A stretch of DNA of 64,000 nt from Bacillus pumilus. Lineage in GTDB: Bacteria; Bacillota; Bacilli; Bacillales; Bacillaceae. The stretch lies in NCBI RefSeq assembly GCF_900186955.1, contig NZ_LT906438.1, forward strand, positions 2,480,001 through 2,544,000, given 5' to 3'. The notes beneath the pieces were generated by a model, which saw nothing but the letters and a program-made list of their open reading frames with translations, was not told the DNA's origin and searched no databases. Shown here piece by piece: positions 9,292-19,374 of the stretch. A program made the translations under genes and the position numbers. Within the stretch, counting starts at the first letter, position 1. The number at the start of each line of letters is the position of its first letter.

Positions 9292-9316
9292 CTCTCATTT
9301 CATCCGAAATTTTCAA

Positions 9317-9351
9317 AAAAGACGACTCCATTTTGTTAGGAGCCGTCTTTT
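9317..9351 (-). terminator. valS terminator
   Basis: Stem AAAAGACG..CTCC/GGAG..CGTCTTTT with a 9-nt loop and a TTTTTT tail on the minus strand, just after the valS stop. Confidence 0.8.
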
Positions 9352-9356
9352 CAACC

Positions 9357-11999
9357 TTATGCTTTCAGCTCTTCAATACGCTTTTGAACAGCTTCGCGTT
9401 TTGCGACATAGTCACGTTCTTTCGCACGCTCTTCTTCTACGACACTTTCAGGCGCTTTTTTCATAAAGCCTTCGTTGCCAAGCTTTTTCTGGACGCGCTC
9501 TACTTCTTTTGTCAACTTATCAAGCTCTTTTTGCAGACGAGCGATTTCCTCATCTAAGTTGATTAAGCCTTCAAGCGGCAGAATGAGCTCTGCTCCAGAA
9601 ATAACAGCCGTCATCGCTTTATCACTAGCTGGGACATCTGTGCCAATTTCAAGTACACTTGGGTTCGTAAAACGCTCGATATATAAACGGTTTTTCTCTA
9701 AGCGTTCCTGCACATCAGATGTAGAAGCTTTAATGTAAAGCTCCACCTGTTTGCTCATTGGCGTATTCACTTCACTGCGGATGTTACGAACAGAACGGAT
9801 GAGTTCCACAAGCAGCTTCATATCAGCAGACGCTTGTTCGTTTGAAAGCTCCGGCTTCACCTCAGGCCAAGCCGCTACAGTAATCGATTCACCTTCGTGC
9901 GGAAGATGCTGCCAGATTTCTTCTGTTAAGAATGGCATGAACGGATGAAGAAGTCTCATCGTCTGATCTAATACGTACGCAAGGATCGAACGAGTCGTTT
10001 TCTTCGCTGCTTCATCTTCTCCATAAAGCGGAAGCTTCGCCATCTCAATATACCAATCACAGAAATCATCCCAAATGAAGTTGTATAAATGTCTGCCCAC
10101 TTCACCAAATTCATACTTGTCAGCTAGCTGTGTGACACTTTCAATCGTTTCATTTAAGCGAGTTAAAATCCATTGGTCAGCAACTGATTTTTCTCCTGTT
10201 AAATCAAGCTCATCATACGTTAAGCCATCCATGTTCATTAAAGCAAAACGTGATGCGTTCCAAATTTTGTTCGCAAAGTTCCAAGTGGATTCAACCTTTT
10301 CAAAGCTAAAGCGAAGATCCTGACCTGGTGAGCTTCCAGTTGCTAAGAAATATCTTAATGAATCTGCACCGTACTTGTCGATGACCTCCATTGGATCAAT
10401 TCCGTTACCTAGCGACTTACTCATTTTACGTCCTTGCTCGTCACGGATCAGCCCATGAATCAGAACGTCTTTAAACGGTTTTTCTCCTGTGAATTCAAGA
10501 CCTTGGAAGATCATGCGAGAGACCCAGAAGAAAATGATGTCATAGCCTGTAACAAGCAGGTTTGTTGGATAGTAGCGCTTGAAGTCTTCACTATCTGCAT
10601 CCGGCCAGCCCATTGTCGAGAAAGGCCAAAGCGCTGAACTAAACCATGTATCAAGCACATCGTTATCCTGTTCCCAGTTTTCTATATCTTCTGGTGCTTC
10701 CAGTCCAACGTATACTTCTTTCGTTTCTTTATGATACCAAGCTGGAATGCGGTGTCCCCACCATAGCTGACGAGAAATACACCAGTCACGGATATTTTCC
10801 ATCCAGTGTAAATACGTCTTTTCAAAGCGGTCTGGAACAAATTGAACTTGGTCGTCCCCATTTTGAAGGTTAATGGCTTCGTCTGCCAACGGCTGCATTT
10901 TTACAAACCATTGAGTAGATAAATAAGGTTCAACGACAGCTCCGCTTCGCTCACTATGACCAACTGAATGCATATGGTCCTCAATTTTGAACAAAATACC
11001 CTCTTCTTGCAAGTCTTTTACAAGCTGTTTACGGCATTCAAAGCGGTCCATTCCTTTGTATTGCAGTGCATTTGCATTCATTGTGCCATCTTCATTCATG
11101 ACAAGAATACGCTCTAGGTCATGGCGGTTTCCAAGCTCAAAGTCATTCGGGTCATGAGCAGGTGTAATTTTCACAGCTCCTGAGCCAAACTCTATATCGA
11201 CATAGTCATCAGCAACGATTGGAATCTCGCGTCCTGTAATTGGCAAGACCACTGTTTTTCCAATTAAATGCTGATAACGTTCGTCATCAGGATGCACGGC
11301 AACGGCTGTATCTCCGAGCATTGTTTCAGGTCTTGTCGTCGCAATTTCAATTGAACCCGTGCCATCTGAAAGTGGGTATCTTAAGTGATAAAACGCGCCT
11401 TGAACATCTTTATAAATGACTTCAATATCAGAAAGTGCCGTTTTCGTCGCTGGATCCCAGTTAATGATGTACTCTCCGCGATAGATCAGCCCTTTTTCAT
11501 ACAATTGAACAAACACTTGGCGTACCGCTTTATTCAGACCTTCATCTAATGTAAAACGTTCACGTGAGTAATCAAGACCAAGCCCCATTTTCGCCCACTG
11601 ACTGCGAATAAAGTCCGCATATTCTTCTTTCCATTTCCACGTTCCTTCCACAAATTTCTCCCGGCCAAGGTCATAACGGCTTACGCCTTCTTCGCGAAGC
11701 TTTGCCTCAACCTTTGCTTGGGTCGCAATACCGGCATGATCCATTCCTGGAAGCCATAGAACGTCATAGCCCTGCATCCGCTTCATACGTGTCACGATGT
11801 CTTGAAGTGTAGAATCCCACGCATGCCCAAGGTGCAGTTTTCCTGTCACGTTTGGTGGAGGAATGACGACTGTATATGGATCTTTCGTTTTGTCATTTTG
11901 TGCTTCAAAGAATTTTCCTTCAAGCCAGTACGTATAGCGGTCTTTTTCAATCGCATTTGGGTCGTACTTTGTTGGCATTTCTTGATTATTTGTTTCCAT
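9357..11999 (-). CDS. valS: Valyl-tRNA synthetase
   Basis: 880-aa class I aminoacyl-tRNA synthetase charging tRNA-Val. The HIGH motif appears as [14 protein letters not shown] (about residues 48-61) and the KMSKS motif as [14 protein letters not shown] (about 525). An editing domain ([19 protein letters not shown]) lies between them, and the C-terminus is the usual ValS coiled-coil tRNA arm ([22 protein letters not shown]). Expression is expected to respond to uncharged tRNA-Val through the T-box leader upstream. Confidence 0.99.
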   Translation of the reverse strand: METNNQEMPTKYDPNAIEKDRYTYWLEGKFFEAQNDKTKDPYTVVIPPPNVTGKLHLGHAWDSTLQDIVTRMKRMQGYDVLWLPGMDHAGIATQAKVEAKLREEGVSRYDLGREKFVEGTWKWKEEYADFIRSQWAKMGLGLDYSRERFTLDEGLNKAVRQVFVQLYEKGLIYRGEYIINWDPATKTALSDIEVIYKDVQGAFYHLRYPLSDGTGSIEIATTRPETMLGDTAVAVHPDDERYQHLIGKTVVLPITGREIPIVADDYVDIEFGSGAVKITPAHDPNDFELGNRHDLERILVMNEDGTMNANALQYKGMDRFECRKQLVKDLQEEGILFKIEDHMHSVGHSERSGAVVEPYLSTQWFVKMQPLADEAINLQNGDDQVQFVPDRFEKTYLHWMENIRDWCISRQLWWGHRIPAWYHKETKEVYVGLEAPEDIENWEQDNDVLDTWFSSALWPFSTMGWPDADSEDFKRYYPTNLLVTGYDIIFFWVSRMIFQGLEFTGEKPFKDVLIHGLIRDEQGRKMSKSLGNGIDPMEVIDKYGADSLRYFLATGSSPGQDLRFSFEKVESTWNFANKIWNASRFALMNMDGLTYDELDLTGEKSVADQWILTRLNETIESVTQLADKYEFGEVGRHLYNFIWDDFCDWYIEMAKLPLYGEDEAAKKTTRSILAYVLDQTMRLLHPFMPFLTEEIWQHLPHEGESITVAAWPEVKPELSNEQASADMKLLVELIRSVRNIRSEVNTPMSKQVELYIKASTSDVQERLEKNRLYIERFTNPSVLEIGTDVPASDKAMTAVISGAELILPLEGLINLDEEIARLQKELDKLTKEVERVQKKLGNEGFMKKAPESVVEEERAKERDYVAKREAVQKRIEELKA

Positions 12000-12033
12000 T
12001 TATGTAACCTCCACATTTTTTCGGCTGATGAAA

Positions 12034-12325
12034 CATAAAAAAGCCTTTTCATCCTTATAAAAGGACGAAAAAGCTTTTTCGCGGTACCACCTTTTTTCAT
12101 GGAACACATAGACGTGTCCCATACACTCTAAAGGATAACGGGGTTCTCCCGAATTTCTCTACTTGTTCATTCAAGAAATTAAGCTCACAGGCGACCTTCC
12201 AAACAAGTGCATCCTAGGAAACCTTTCAGCTCATGGTCTCCCTCTCTTTAGGGTCTTGCTTGTACTCTTCCTGATCCACGCTTACGATATATCACGTTCA
12301 TCAGCACATACTCATCTTTTATTTA
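12034..12325 (-). promoter_or_regulatory. T-box leader of valS (valine specifier)
   Basis: On the minus strand the leader contains AGAGAGGGAGACC near its 5' side, the specifier codon GTC (12193-12195, within GGAAGGTCGCC), and the conserved T-box GGTGGTACCGCG (12080-12091). A terminator with complementary AAAAAGC and GCTTTTT arms and a T-run ends near 12034. The order is that of Firmicute T-box attenuators; the valine codon matches the valS gene 35 nt downstream. Confidence 0.93.
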
Positions 12326-12354
12326 TATTACTAAATGCCTTTTGTTTTCGTCAA
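12325..12354 (-). promoter_or_regulatory. sigma-A promoter of valS
   Basis: TTGACG (12349-12354) and TAATAT (12325-12330) on the minus strand are 18 nt apart, directly before the T-box leader. Confidence 0.65.
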
Positions 12355-12455
12355 TCATCTTTTCCGCTTTTCTTCTTCTTTATACAAATTGGGCAAGCAC
12401 CCTTTTCCTCTTTGCCCATATGATAATAACAAAATGAAGAAGGAGGGCGTTTGCT

Positions 12456-12644
12456 TTGAAAAAGATCAATCCTTACACACTTCCCCCCTGGCTGAGACAA
12501 ATTCGGGCAGTGGCCTCCCAAGTCGTTCTCCCGATTGCGATATTTCAAGGGTTTCGTACGATCATTTTCCCCACAACATTTGACGTCCTCATCCTAGGTA
12601 TTCTCATTTTTCTCGCCTGCGCCTTTCACCTTGATTGGTTTTAA
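12456..12644 (+). CDS. Small membrane protein, unknown function
   Basis: 62-codon ORF starting TTG with a strong AGAAGGAGGG site 6 nt upstream. It reads MKKINPYTLPPWLRQIRAVA, then two hydrophobic segments (SQVVLPIAIFQGFRTIIF and DVLILGILIFLACAFHL). It is the only plus-strand gene here, wedged between the valS leader and ysxE. A TATGATAAT sequence about 30 nt upstream could be part of a promoter. B. subtilis has a small gene of this kind (yszA) that I think is at the same place, but I am not certain enough to name it. No function can be inferred. Confidence 0.75.
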   Translation: MKKINPYTLPPWLRQIRAVASQVVLPIAIFQGFRTIIFPTTFDVLILGILIFLACAFHLDWF

Positions 12645-12673
12645 ACACTCGCGCTTATGTACACACAAAATAA

Positions 12674-12698
12674 CCTCGTCATTCCGCTGATGACGAGG
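12674..12698 (-). terminator. ysxE terminator (possibly bidirectional)
   Basis: Perfect 9-bp stem CCTCGTCAT/ATGACGAGG with a 7-nt loop, followed on the minus strand by TTATTTTG. It overlaps the ysxE stop codon and could also end the converging small plus-strand gene. Confidence 0.65.
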
Positions 12699-13716
12699 CA
12701 CTTTGTTCTTCTTCAAGCCGTCTAGCCTGCTCAATCTCGTGAATCTTCATGACGGTCGGCTCTGAATTTTTCATCTGCCAATACGCTCTTAACAGCTGTT
12801 GACAGCTTTCCATCTCATCCTGCCCGCCTGCTTCATAGGTTTTAACTGTATCAAACAGACCTTGCGGATAAGCAAGGTAACTAAGAAACAAATGAAGCTC
12901 TTCCTCCCGAAGAGGATTTCCTTTTTGGTACGTATAAAACAAGGAAGTGCATTCAGGACAAGACGTGGGATAGGTTTTGAATGTCCGATAGTAAAAGGTC
13001 AGAAGGTCATAAATGGGGGCGGCTTTTTTAGACCGCTCAAAATTGGTGAAATGTCCTGTACCCACATCATTATACAAAAAGTGATGAATCGACAGCTGCC
13101 CATGATTTAACACAACACGTGTTGTTTCTTTATCTTTCATTTCTTCATGCCAGTCTTCTAGTCGTTCGAGGGCAAATTCGCTGGCAGACATCGCCTCTGA
13201 AAAATACATCGCAGCAGCCAGTTCAAATGGCGACATATACCAAGTTTGCTCTGCCCGCTCTATGAATCGTTCATACATGTCTTTCTCTGTTTCCCATTTG
13301 GTCTTGATTTGTGTGTAGTGCGCTTCGATCTCTTGCTCTGTGATATCCATCATCACTTCAGTCCGCTTATGAAGTCTTGCAATCTCTTGAAATAAATATT
13401 CATGTTTATCGTCCTGCTCTTCTCTCTTTTCATTCGTCAGCCAAGGCATGAGATAATATGCGTACTGGCTTTCACGATGACTTGAGAAAAAAGAACCGCT
13501 CTTCGTCCGATAAATCGGCACAAAAGAGCGATAGCCCTTTGATTCTAGTTCAAGCATTTGCTCTGTAAACTGCATATGTCGACTGGCTTTTACTCGCTTT
13601 AAGGCAAATACGCCCTGCTTTGTATATACTTTGACGACAGCAGGACTGACAGGTTCAACGTATTCCGCCTCAAGCCCGTATTCGTATAGGACAGATTGGA
13701 TCTCATCCACGTTCAC
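12679..13716 (-). CDS. ysxE: CotS-family spore coat protein YsxE
   Basis: 345-aa protein of the aminoglycoside-phosphotransferase/CotS-like fold. The hairpin at the start (VVKVYTKQGVFALKRVKASR) resembles the kinase N-lobe, and VVLNHGQLSIHHFLYND stands where APH kinases have their catalytic HGDLHxxNxL; the acidic residue is replaced by Gln. It may therefore be structural rather than an active kinase. In B. subtilis YsxE is a SpoVID-dependent coat protein. It lies 31 nt after spoVID and is probably cotranscribed with it under sigma-E. Confidence 0.9.
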   Translation of the reverse strand: MNVDEIQSVLYEYGLEAEYVEPVSPAVVKVYTKQGVFALKRVKASRHMQFTEQMLELESKGYRSFVPIYRTKSGSFFSSHRESQYAYYLMPWLTNEKREEQDDKHEYLFQEIARLHKRTEVMMDITEQEIEAHYTQIKTKWETEKDMYERFIERAEQTWYMSPFELAAAMYFSEAMSASEFALERLEDWHEEMKDKETTRVVLNHGQLSIHHFLYNDVGTGHFTNFERSKKAAPIYDLLTFYYRTFKTYPTSCPECTSLFYTYQKGNPLREEELHLFLSYLAYPQGLFDTVKTYEAGGQDEMESCQQLLRAYWQMKNSEPTVMKIHEIEQARRLEEEQSASSSAE

Positions 13717-13747
13717 TCACCACATTTTCTCGATCGGTCATCTCTTG

Positions 13748-14998
13748 TTAGGCATTGCTTTTTTGATATTCAGGAATATAAAGAATCTGCCCTTCTTCAA
13801 GCTCCGCATCCACTGATAATGAGTTTGTGCGAAGAAGCTGCTGCACATTCAACTGATATCGCTCACAAATACGATCGACCGTATCTTCTTGCTGAACTAT
13901 ACATATTTTCATGCGAGAAAAATCTTCCTCCTCCTGCTTAGCAAACAGCTTTGTTAAATAAAGAGAGTTTTCACTGCCAGACGTTTCTCTCACATCTTCT
14001 TCAAACTCCTCTTCTTCTTGAGCTGACTCATATACTTTTGGCGCTTCTCGTTCATATAACCGTCCGAGCTGGTACGTGTCATCCTGCGCCTCTTGCTCCT
14101 CTTCCACGTGATAAGCCGGTGATTCAAATACTGGATACGGCTGAACCGTTTCTTCCAGCTCTTCAGCTGCTTCGGGATCTTTTCTCACTTCCACCTCAAA
14201 GAATGTATCCTCCCTTTTCTCTTCTTCTAAGAGCTTAGGCGGTTCAAAAAATGGCGGTTCTTGCACCTGAGCTTCTGGTAAGGAGCGATAACCAAGCGCC
14301 ACTTCTTCTTGGCTCTCCGATTCTTCCAGTTCTTCGGTTTCTTCTTCCCTACTCACCAGCTCTATCTCAATTTCTTCTTCCTGCTTTTCTTCTTCGGCGC
14401 GCGTGTCATGCTGTAATACAGCCTGATCCTCATCAATCTCACGTTCATAGTCTTGTAGCTCTTCTTGCTCTTCATCTTCTGGCTGCAGCTGATAATCGTA
14501 GGTCACGTCGCCATATTCTTCTTCAGAACGATGAACAAATTCATATGGCTCCTCTACAGGCACTTGGGGCATTTCCTCGTCTAATAGACCCTCAATCGCC
14601 AGATCAGCTTGAATGGTCAGCAAACGATTTTCTGTCAGCTGGTAATCAAACGCATCAATAAACACAAACACATCATTTAAATGACTGATTTTGTTTTTAG
14701 GAATCGTGATATCGACTGGGAATTGATGCAGAAGCTCCGCCGTCCCGTCTTCTCTGACCTTCACCTCATCAGCTTCTCTGTATGATGCATAGGAACTCAA
14801 TTCACCCAATAGCTCCTCTTGATTTATGTTGTATTCTCCTGTTAGCTCGAGTGAACCTCTAATCGAAACATAATCATTCACTTCTTGAACGAGAATGTCA
14901 GGATCGAGAGAAATAGACAGCAGCTCACTGACTTCCTGTCCGCTTTTGAAATAGATGGATTCTTCTACTGAAAACTGTAATCGATTGTTTTGAGACAA
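13748..14998 (-). CDS. spoVID: Spore morphogenetic protein SpoVID
   Basis: 416 aa, from TTG 14996-14998 with AAAGGAGGACACC upstream. The N-terminal beta-rich domain (LQFSVEESIYFKSGQEVSEL) is the coat-targeting part. The middle is extremely Glu-rich and low complexity (about residues 170-360). The C-terminal LysM (about 365-412, ICIVQQEDTVDRICERYQLN) binds lipid II or wall material. SpoVID drives encasement of the forespore by coat proteins and recruits SafA. It is clearly shorter than the roughly 575-aa B. subtilis protein, the difference falling in the acidic linker. Confidence 0.93.
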   Translation of the reverse strand: MSQNNRLQFSVEESIYFKSGQEVSELLSISLDPDILVQEVNDYVSIRGSLELTGEYNINQEELLGELSSYASYREADEVKVREDGTAELLHQFPVDITIPKNKISHLNDVFVFIDAFDYQLTENRLLTIQADLAIEGLLDEEMPQVPVEEPYEFVHRSEEEYGDVTYDYQLQPEDEEQEELQDYEREIDEDQAVLQHDTRAEEEKQEEEIEIELVSREEETEELEESESQEEVALGYRSLPEAQVQEPPFFEPPKLLEEEKREDTFFEVEVRKDPEAAEELEETVQPYPVFESPAYHVEEEQEAQDDTYQLGRLYEREAPKVYESAQEEEEFEEDVRETSGSENSLYLTKLFAKQEEEDFSRMKICIVQQEDTVDRICERYQLNVQQLLRTNSLSVDAELEEGQILYIPEYQKSNA

Positions 14999-15051
14999 GT
15001 CGGTGTCCTCCTTTCATCTAATCCTTCAAAATAAAATTAGATGTCAATACA

Positions 15052-15079
15052 GATGTATGTGAGAGGCAGTGAAAATATG
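15052..15079 (-). promoter_or_regulatory. sigma-E promoter of spoVID
   Basis: CATATT (15074-15079) and CATACATC (15052-15059) on the minus strand with a 14-nt spacer, matching the sigma-E pattern. It lies just beyond the terminator of the structured element and about 55 nt before the spoVID start. Confidence 0.6.
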
Positions 15080-15104
15080 ATTGGTTTTCAGCAACACAAA
15101 AAAA

Positions 15105-15246
15105 CCGATATGTCTCCATATCGGCGCAGCGTGTAGACAAACCCTCGCATTCGTTGTCAGTCCTGCGCGCAGGTGCTCACGAATATCAATTCGCTCCGCT
15201 CCTGTGCTCGACCTTCCTAGACTTCAAAGGTTTTCAATTCACGCTG
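15105..15246 (-). ncRNA. Structured RNA-like element ending in a terminator
   Basis: A non-coding stretch of about 140 nt in the hemL-spoVID gap. On the minus strand an outer stem CAGCGTG (15240-15246) pairs with CACGCTG (15127-15133) and encloses short hairpins, including ACCTT/AAGGT, CGAAT-TGAT-ATTCG and GACAA/TTGTC. It is followed at once by an intrinsic terminator CCGATATG-GAGA-CATATCGG (15105-15124) with a T7 tail. No ORF with a ribosome site is present. I read this as a small RNA or repeat-family element. B. subtilis and B. licheniformis are reported to carry a dispersed structured 190-bp repeat, but I cannot confirm membership. The 5' end is not defined. Confidence 0.55.
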
Positions 15247-15255
15247 AAAGGAAGA

Positions 15256-15282
15256 ACACAAGGCTGAAAGCAAGCCTTGTGT
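15256..15282 (-). other. Hairpin between hemL terminator and the RNA-like element
   Basis: Perfect 10-bp stem ACACAAGGCT/AGCCTTGTGT with a 7-nt loop. No long T-run follows, so it is probably part of the structured element or a processing stem rather than a terminator. Confidence 0.5.
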
Positions 15283-15290
15283 CATGATCA

Positions 15291-15318
15291 AAAGCCGATA
15301 TGTTTCCATATCGGCTTT
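15291..15318 (-). terminator. hemL (hem operon) terminator
   Basis: Perfect 12-bp stem AAAGCCGATATG/CATATCGGCTTT with a GAAA tetraloop and TTTT after it on the minus strand, starting just below the hemL stop. Its 8-bp core is identical to the terminator at 15105-15124. Confidence 0.85.
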
Positions 15319-15321
15319 CGT

Positions 15322-16614
15322 TTATCGACGTAGTTTTTGAAATACTTTTTCCACTGTCTCAATCGTATATTCGATGTCTTCATCTGTGTGAGCTGTTGAC
15401 AGGAATAGTCCTTCGAATTGAGAAGGGGGAAGGAAGATGCCGTGGTCGGCCATTTCCTTGTAAAATTCAGCAAATAAAGCGAGATCAGCTGTTTTGGCTT
15501 TGTCATAATTGACCACTTCTTCATTTGTAAAGAAGAATCCAATCATCGAACCCGCACGGTTAAACGTTAATGGAATTCCATGTGCTTTCGCCGCATTTGA
15601 AATGCCTTCTTCCAGCCGGTCTCCTTTTCGTCTAAACTCTTCATAAGACTCAGGTGTCAGCTGTTTTAAGGTTTCTAAGCCTGCTGTCATCGCAAGTGGG
15701 TTACCAGATAACGTTCCTGCTTGATAAATTGGACCGCTTGGCGCAATTTGTCTCATAATATCCGCTCTTCCGCCATAAGCGCCGACCGGAAGACCGCCTC
15801 CGATCACTTTACCAAGACACGTCAGATCAGGTGTGATGCCAAAGTAGCCTTGCGCGCAGTGATAATCCACACGGAAGCCGGTCATGACCTCATCAAAAAT
15901 GAGTAAAGCTCCGTATTGCTCTGTGATGTCTCTCAGCCCTTGTAAGAAACCGTCTTGCGGAGGGACAACCCCCATATTTCCTGCAACCGGCTCGACAATG
16001 ACACCTGCAATATCGTCTCCAAATTCCTGAAAAGCAACTTGAATGCTTTCTAAATCATTGTACGGCACTGTGATCGTGTTGCTTGCAGTTCCTTCAGGTA
16101 CCCCTGGGCTATCTGGAAGCCCTAGCGTTGCGACACCTGAACCTGCTTTAATGAGCAAAGAATCACCGTGGCCATGATAGCAGCCTTCAAATTTCACAAT
16201 TTTATTTCTGCCTGTAAAGCCTCGAGCCAGACGAAGTGCACTCATGGTTGCCTCTGTACCAGAGCTGACCATACGAATGACTTCGATAGAAGGAACCCGC
16301 TCTGATACAAGCTTAGCTAATTCATTTTCAACTAATGTCGAAGCACCAAAGCTTGTCCCCTTTTCTGCCACTCGCTGAATGCTTTCAACCACACGGTCAT
16401 TCGTATGCCCTAAAATAAGCGGTCCCCATGATAAGACATAATCGATGTATTCATTTCCATCAATATCATAGATTTTGGCGCCTTTGCCTCGTTCCATAAA
16501 AATCGGATCTGTGTTCACTGATTTAAATGCACGTACAGGGCTGTTGACACCACCAGGCATTAAATGCTGCGCTTCTTCAAATGCTTGCTTTGATTTTTCA
16601 TAGCTACGTCCCAT
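15322..16614 (-). CDS. hemL: Glutamate-1-semialdehyde 2,1-aminomutase
   Basis: 430-aa class III PLP aminotransferase-fold enzyme converting glutamate-1-semialdehyde to 5-aminolevulinate. It begins with the family signature [13 protein letters not shown]. The PLP lysine lies in [18 protein letters not shown] (about residue 268), and [14 protein letters not shown] and DEVMTGFR are the cofactor-pocket motifs. It is the last gene of hemAXCDBL and is followed by a strong terminator. Confidence 0.98.
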   Translation of the reverse strand: MGRSYEKSKQAFEEAQHLMPGGVNSPVRAFKSVNTDPIFMERGKGAKIYDIDGNEYIDYVLSWGPLILGHTNDRVVESIQRVAEKGTSFGASTLVENELAKLVSERVPSIEVIRMVSSGTEATMSALRLARGFTGRNKIVKFEGCYHGHGDSLLIKAGSGVATLGLPDSPGVPEGTASNTITVPYNDLESIQVAFQEFGDDIAGVIVEPVAGNMGVVPPQDGFLQGLRDITEQYGALLIFDEVMTGFRVDYHCAQGYFGITPDLTCLGKVIGGGLPVGAYGGRADIMRQIAPSGPIYQAGTLSGNPLAMTAGLETLKQLTPESYEEFRRKGDRLEEGISNAAKAHGIPLTFNRAGSMIGFFFTNEEVVNYDKAKTADLALFAEFYKEMADHGIFLPPSQFEGLFLSTAHTDEDIEYTIETVEKVFQKLRR

Positions 16615-16641
16615 TTCAACGTCCTCCTGTCTATCCGTTCT

Positions 16642-17613
16642 TTATTCTGAGAGCCATTTTGCTGCATCTTTTGCATGATACGTAATGATGAGTTCTGCTC
16701 CTGCACGTTTCATGCTTGTCAGCATTTCAAGAACAAGCTCTTTTTCAGAAATCCACCCATTTTGAGCAGCGGCTTTGACCATTGCATATTCTCCGCTCAC
16801 ATTGTAAGCAACAATAGGGAGTGTAAATTCATTTTTCACATCACGCATAATGTCTAAATAAGAAAGAGATGGTTTCACAATGAGGAAGTCAGCTCCCTCT
16901 TCTACGTCAGATTGCGCTTCTCTTAGTGCCTCTAAACGGTTTGCAGGGTCCATTTGGTATGTTTTACGATCTCCAAACTGCGGTGTGCTATGCGCCGCGT
17001 CACGAAACGGACCGTAAAACGCACTTGCATATTTCACAGCATATGACATGACAGGTACATGAATAAAGCCAGCTTCATCAAGCGCCTCACGAATGGCAAT
17101 AACAAATCCATCCATCATATTGGAAGGAGCAATGATATCTGCACCTGCGCGCGCTTGGCTAACAGCAGTTTTCGCTAATAGCTGAAGAGATTCATCATTT
17201 AAAACTTCTCCATCTTCAACGATTCCGCAGTGTCCGTGATCTGTATATTGGCATAAGCAAGTGTCTGCAATGACCACGAGCTCTGGGAAATGCTTTTTGA
17301 TCTCAAGCGTCGCTCTTTGCACAATGCCATGGTCGTGATACGCTTCACTGCCCACATGGTCTTTATGATCTGGAACACCAAATACAATAATTGATTTGAT
17401 GCCTAGGTCGACAAGCTCTTGGACTTCTTCTTTTACAAGGTCCACTGAAATGTGATAAACACCCGGCATTGAAGAGACTTCTTTTCGGACATTTTCTCCC
17501 TCTACAAAAAAGATCGGATAAATGAAATCAGATGGTCTTAAAAAGGTTTCTCTGACTAATTCTCTCATTCCTGCACTTGTCCGCAGTCTGCGGTGTCTGT
17601 TAAATTTCATCAT
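16642..17613 (-). CDS. hemB: Delta-aminolevulinic acid dehydratase (porphobilinogen synthase)
   Basis: 323-aa TIM-barrel enzyme condensing two 5-aminolevulinate to porphobilinogen. The zinc cysteines are in [14 protein letters not shown] (about residues 117-130), so this is the Zn-dependent class. Schiff-base lysines are in [18 protein letters not shown] and in [12 protein letters not shown]. Its ATG overlaps the hemD stop by 4 nt. Confidence 0.98.
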   Translation of the reverse strand: MMKFNRHRRLRTSAGMRELVRETFLRPSDFIYPIFFVEGENVRKEVSSMPGVYHISVDLVKEEVQELVDLGIKSIIVFGVPDHKDHVGSEAYHDHGIVQRATLEIKKHFPELVVIADTCLCQYTDHGHCGIVEDGEVLNDESLQLLAKTAVSQARAGADIIAPSNMMDGFVIAIREALDEAGFIHVPVMSYAVKYASAFYGPFRDAAHSTPQFGDRKTYQMDPANRLEALREAQSDVEEGADFLIVKPSLSYLDIMRDVKNEFTLPIVAYNVSGEYAMVKAAAQNGWISEKELVLEMLTSMKRAGAELIITYHAKDAAKWLSE

Positions 17614-18401
17614 TGGTTCAACTTCCTTTCAGATAAACGGCACATCAATTCAAGCATTCCGTCTATCGTATAAGTATCTGGGGTTTCAGAAGAAATCCCG
17701 TATTGAAGCAGCGCCTCTTTTGTCAGAGGACCGATCGTCACAAAACAGGTGTCAGAAGCAGCTAGCTTCGCTGCATCTGCCTCCATGGCATGCATAAATG
17801 AATGGACAGTGGATGAGCTCGTAAATGTAATAAAATCAAATGATTGCTTCGTCATTGCCGTTTTGAGAGCGGCAATTCCTTCCTCATCCTTGACCGTTTC
17901 ATATAAAATCCATTCCTTTACTTCTATGCCAAGTGGAACAAGCGTTTTCTTCACGACATCTCGAGACAGGTGTCCTTTTGCTACAAACACACGCTCTCCC
18001 GGACGCACATGGTCAAGCAGCGCATCTGCGAGCTCTTCCGCTATGAATCGTTCTGGTACGACATCCACCTTCAAGCCGTGCTGCTCAAGATAGGCAGAGG
18101 TTTTCTCACCTACCGCAGCCACTTTCAAATGGGATAAACTCTTATGTAAATGATGGTCTTCTATGTAGCTCAGAAAAAAAGACGCCCCATTTACACTCGT
18201 GAAAACAAGCCATTGGCTATTTTCTAAGTCCTTTAAAAAGGCCTGCGCTTTTTCATTTGTGAGCGTAGGCTCAAACCGAATAAGAGAGGTTAAAACAGCA
18301 TGGCCGTTCAGCTCTTCAATCTTCTGCTGAAACACACCCGCTTGACGTTCATTTCGAGTGACAAGCACCGTCTGTCCGTGAAGCGATTGGCCTATGGTCA
18401 T
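17610..18401 (-). CDS. hemD: Uroporphyrinogen-III synthase
   Basis: 263-aa two-domain HemD fold cyclising hydroxymethylbilane to uroporphyrinogen III. Sequence is weakly conserved in the family, but the pattern [13 protein letters not shown] at the start, [13 protein letters not shown] (about residue 70) and [13 protein letters not shown] (about 180) is typical. Position between hemC and hemB with 4-nt overlaps on both sides supports it. Confidence 0.95.
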   Translation of the reverse strand: MTIGQSLHGQTVLVTRNERQAGVFQQKIEELNGHAVLTSLIRFEPTLTNEKAQAFLKDLENSQWLVFTSVNGASFFLSYIEDHHLHKSLSHLKVAAVGEKTSAYLEQHGLKVDVVPERFIAEELADALLDHVRPGERVFVAKGHLSRDVVKKTLVPLGIEVKEWILYETVKDEEGIAALKTAMTKQSFDFITFTSSSTVHSFMHAMEADAAKLAASDTCFVTIGPLTKEALLQYGISSETPDTYTIDGMLELMCRLSERKLNQ

Positions 18402-19333
18402 TGGGAGGACAGATCCTTTTTCACCTTGTCGATTAAATCCTTTGCTCCCTTATCAGCCATCTGCTTCGCACATGCTGTTCCAATTGCCTCAGGGTCAGAG
18501 CCTGATACAGTTTCTCGAATAATCGTGTGTCCGTCAGCAGATGCCACAAGACCCGTCAGTTCAATTTCATCGCGCTCATTTATCGTTGCATAGCCAGCGA
18601 TCGGCACCTGACAGCTGCCATCCATTTGTTTGAGGAAGGCTCGTTCAGCGAGAACCGTTTTCTTTGTGTATTCATTCGTAAATTGAGCGAGAAGCTGCAA
18701 TAGCTCTTCATCATCTCCGCGGCACTCAATTGACAAAGCGCCTTGACCAACTGCGGGCAGGCAAGTCTCAGGAGATAAAAATTCAGACACGACCTCTTTG
18801 CTCCATCCCATTCTGGACAGACCGGCAGCCGCTAGAATAATGGCATCATATTCTTCATTTTTCAGCTTTTCCAATCGTGTATCAATGTTTCCTCTAATCC
18901 ATTTAATGTTCAGATCTGGTCTTTCCTGAAGAAGCTGGGCACTGCGCCGTAAGCTGCTCGTTCCCACAATAGCACCCTTCGGCAGCTCATGAAGACGCAG
19001 ATGATCCTTCGAAATCAGAGCGTCCCTTACATCTTCACGCTCAGGAATACAGCCAATGACTAATCCTTCAGGAAGAGCAGCCGGCATATCCTTCATACTG
19101 TGAACTGCCATATCGATGTCGTGATTCAGCATCGCCTGTTCAATTTCTTTGACAAACAGTCCTTTTCCGCCAACCTTTGATAAGGTCACATCTAAAATTT
19201 GATCACCCTTTGTCACAATCTCTTTTATTTCAAAAGAATAAGAAGGGTTTAGTTCAGACAGCTTTTGAATGACCCATTTTGTTTGTGTAATTGCAAGCTT
19301 ACTTCTTCTAGAACCTACTTTAATTGTACGCAA
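18398..19333 (-). CDS. hemC: Porphobilinogen deaminase (hydroxymethylbilane synthase)
   Basis: 311-aa enzyme joining four porphobilinogens. It begins [15 protein letters not shown], has the VHSMKDMPA loop with the catalytic Asp near residue 83, and the dipyrromethane-carrying Cys in [13 protein letters not shown] (about residue 240). Third gene of the hem operon; a 41-nt gap separates it from hemX. Confidence 0.98.
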   Translation of the reverse strand: MRTIKVGSRRSKLAITQTKWVIQKLSELNPSYSFEIKEIVTKGDQILDVTLSKVGGKGLFVKEIEQAMLNHDIDMAVHSMKDMPAALPEGLVIGCIPEREDVRDALISKDHLRLHELPKGAIVGTSSLRRSAQLLQERPDLNIKWIRGNIDTRLEKLKNEEYDAIILAAAGLSRMGWSKEVVSEFLSPETCLPAVGQGALSIECRGDDEELLQLLAQFTNEYTKKTVLAERAFLKQMDGSCQVPIAGYATINERDEIELTGLVASADGHTIIRETVSGSDPEAIGTACAKQMADKGAKDLIDKVKKDLSSQ

Positions 19334-19374
19334 TTCGTCTTCCTCCCGACAATGCCCTTAAGACTCATCATTAT

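Noticed and set aside
12163..12423. Plus-strand ORF of 86 codons opposite the valS leader
   Set aside because: The region is a T-box leader on the minus strand; the ORF lacks a ribosome site and crosses the promoter.
14251..14661. 136-codon plus-strand ORF
   Set aside because: Antisense to the Glu-rich repeat region of spoVID, which lacks stops on both strands because of biased codons.
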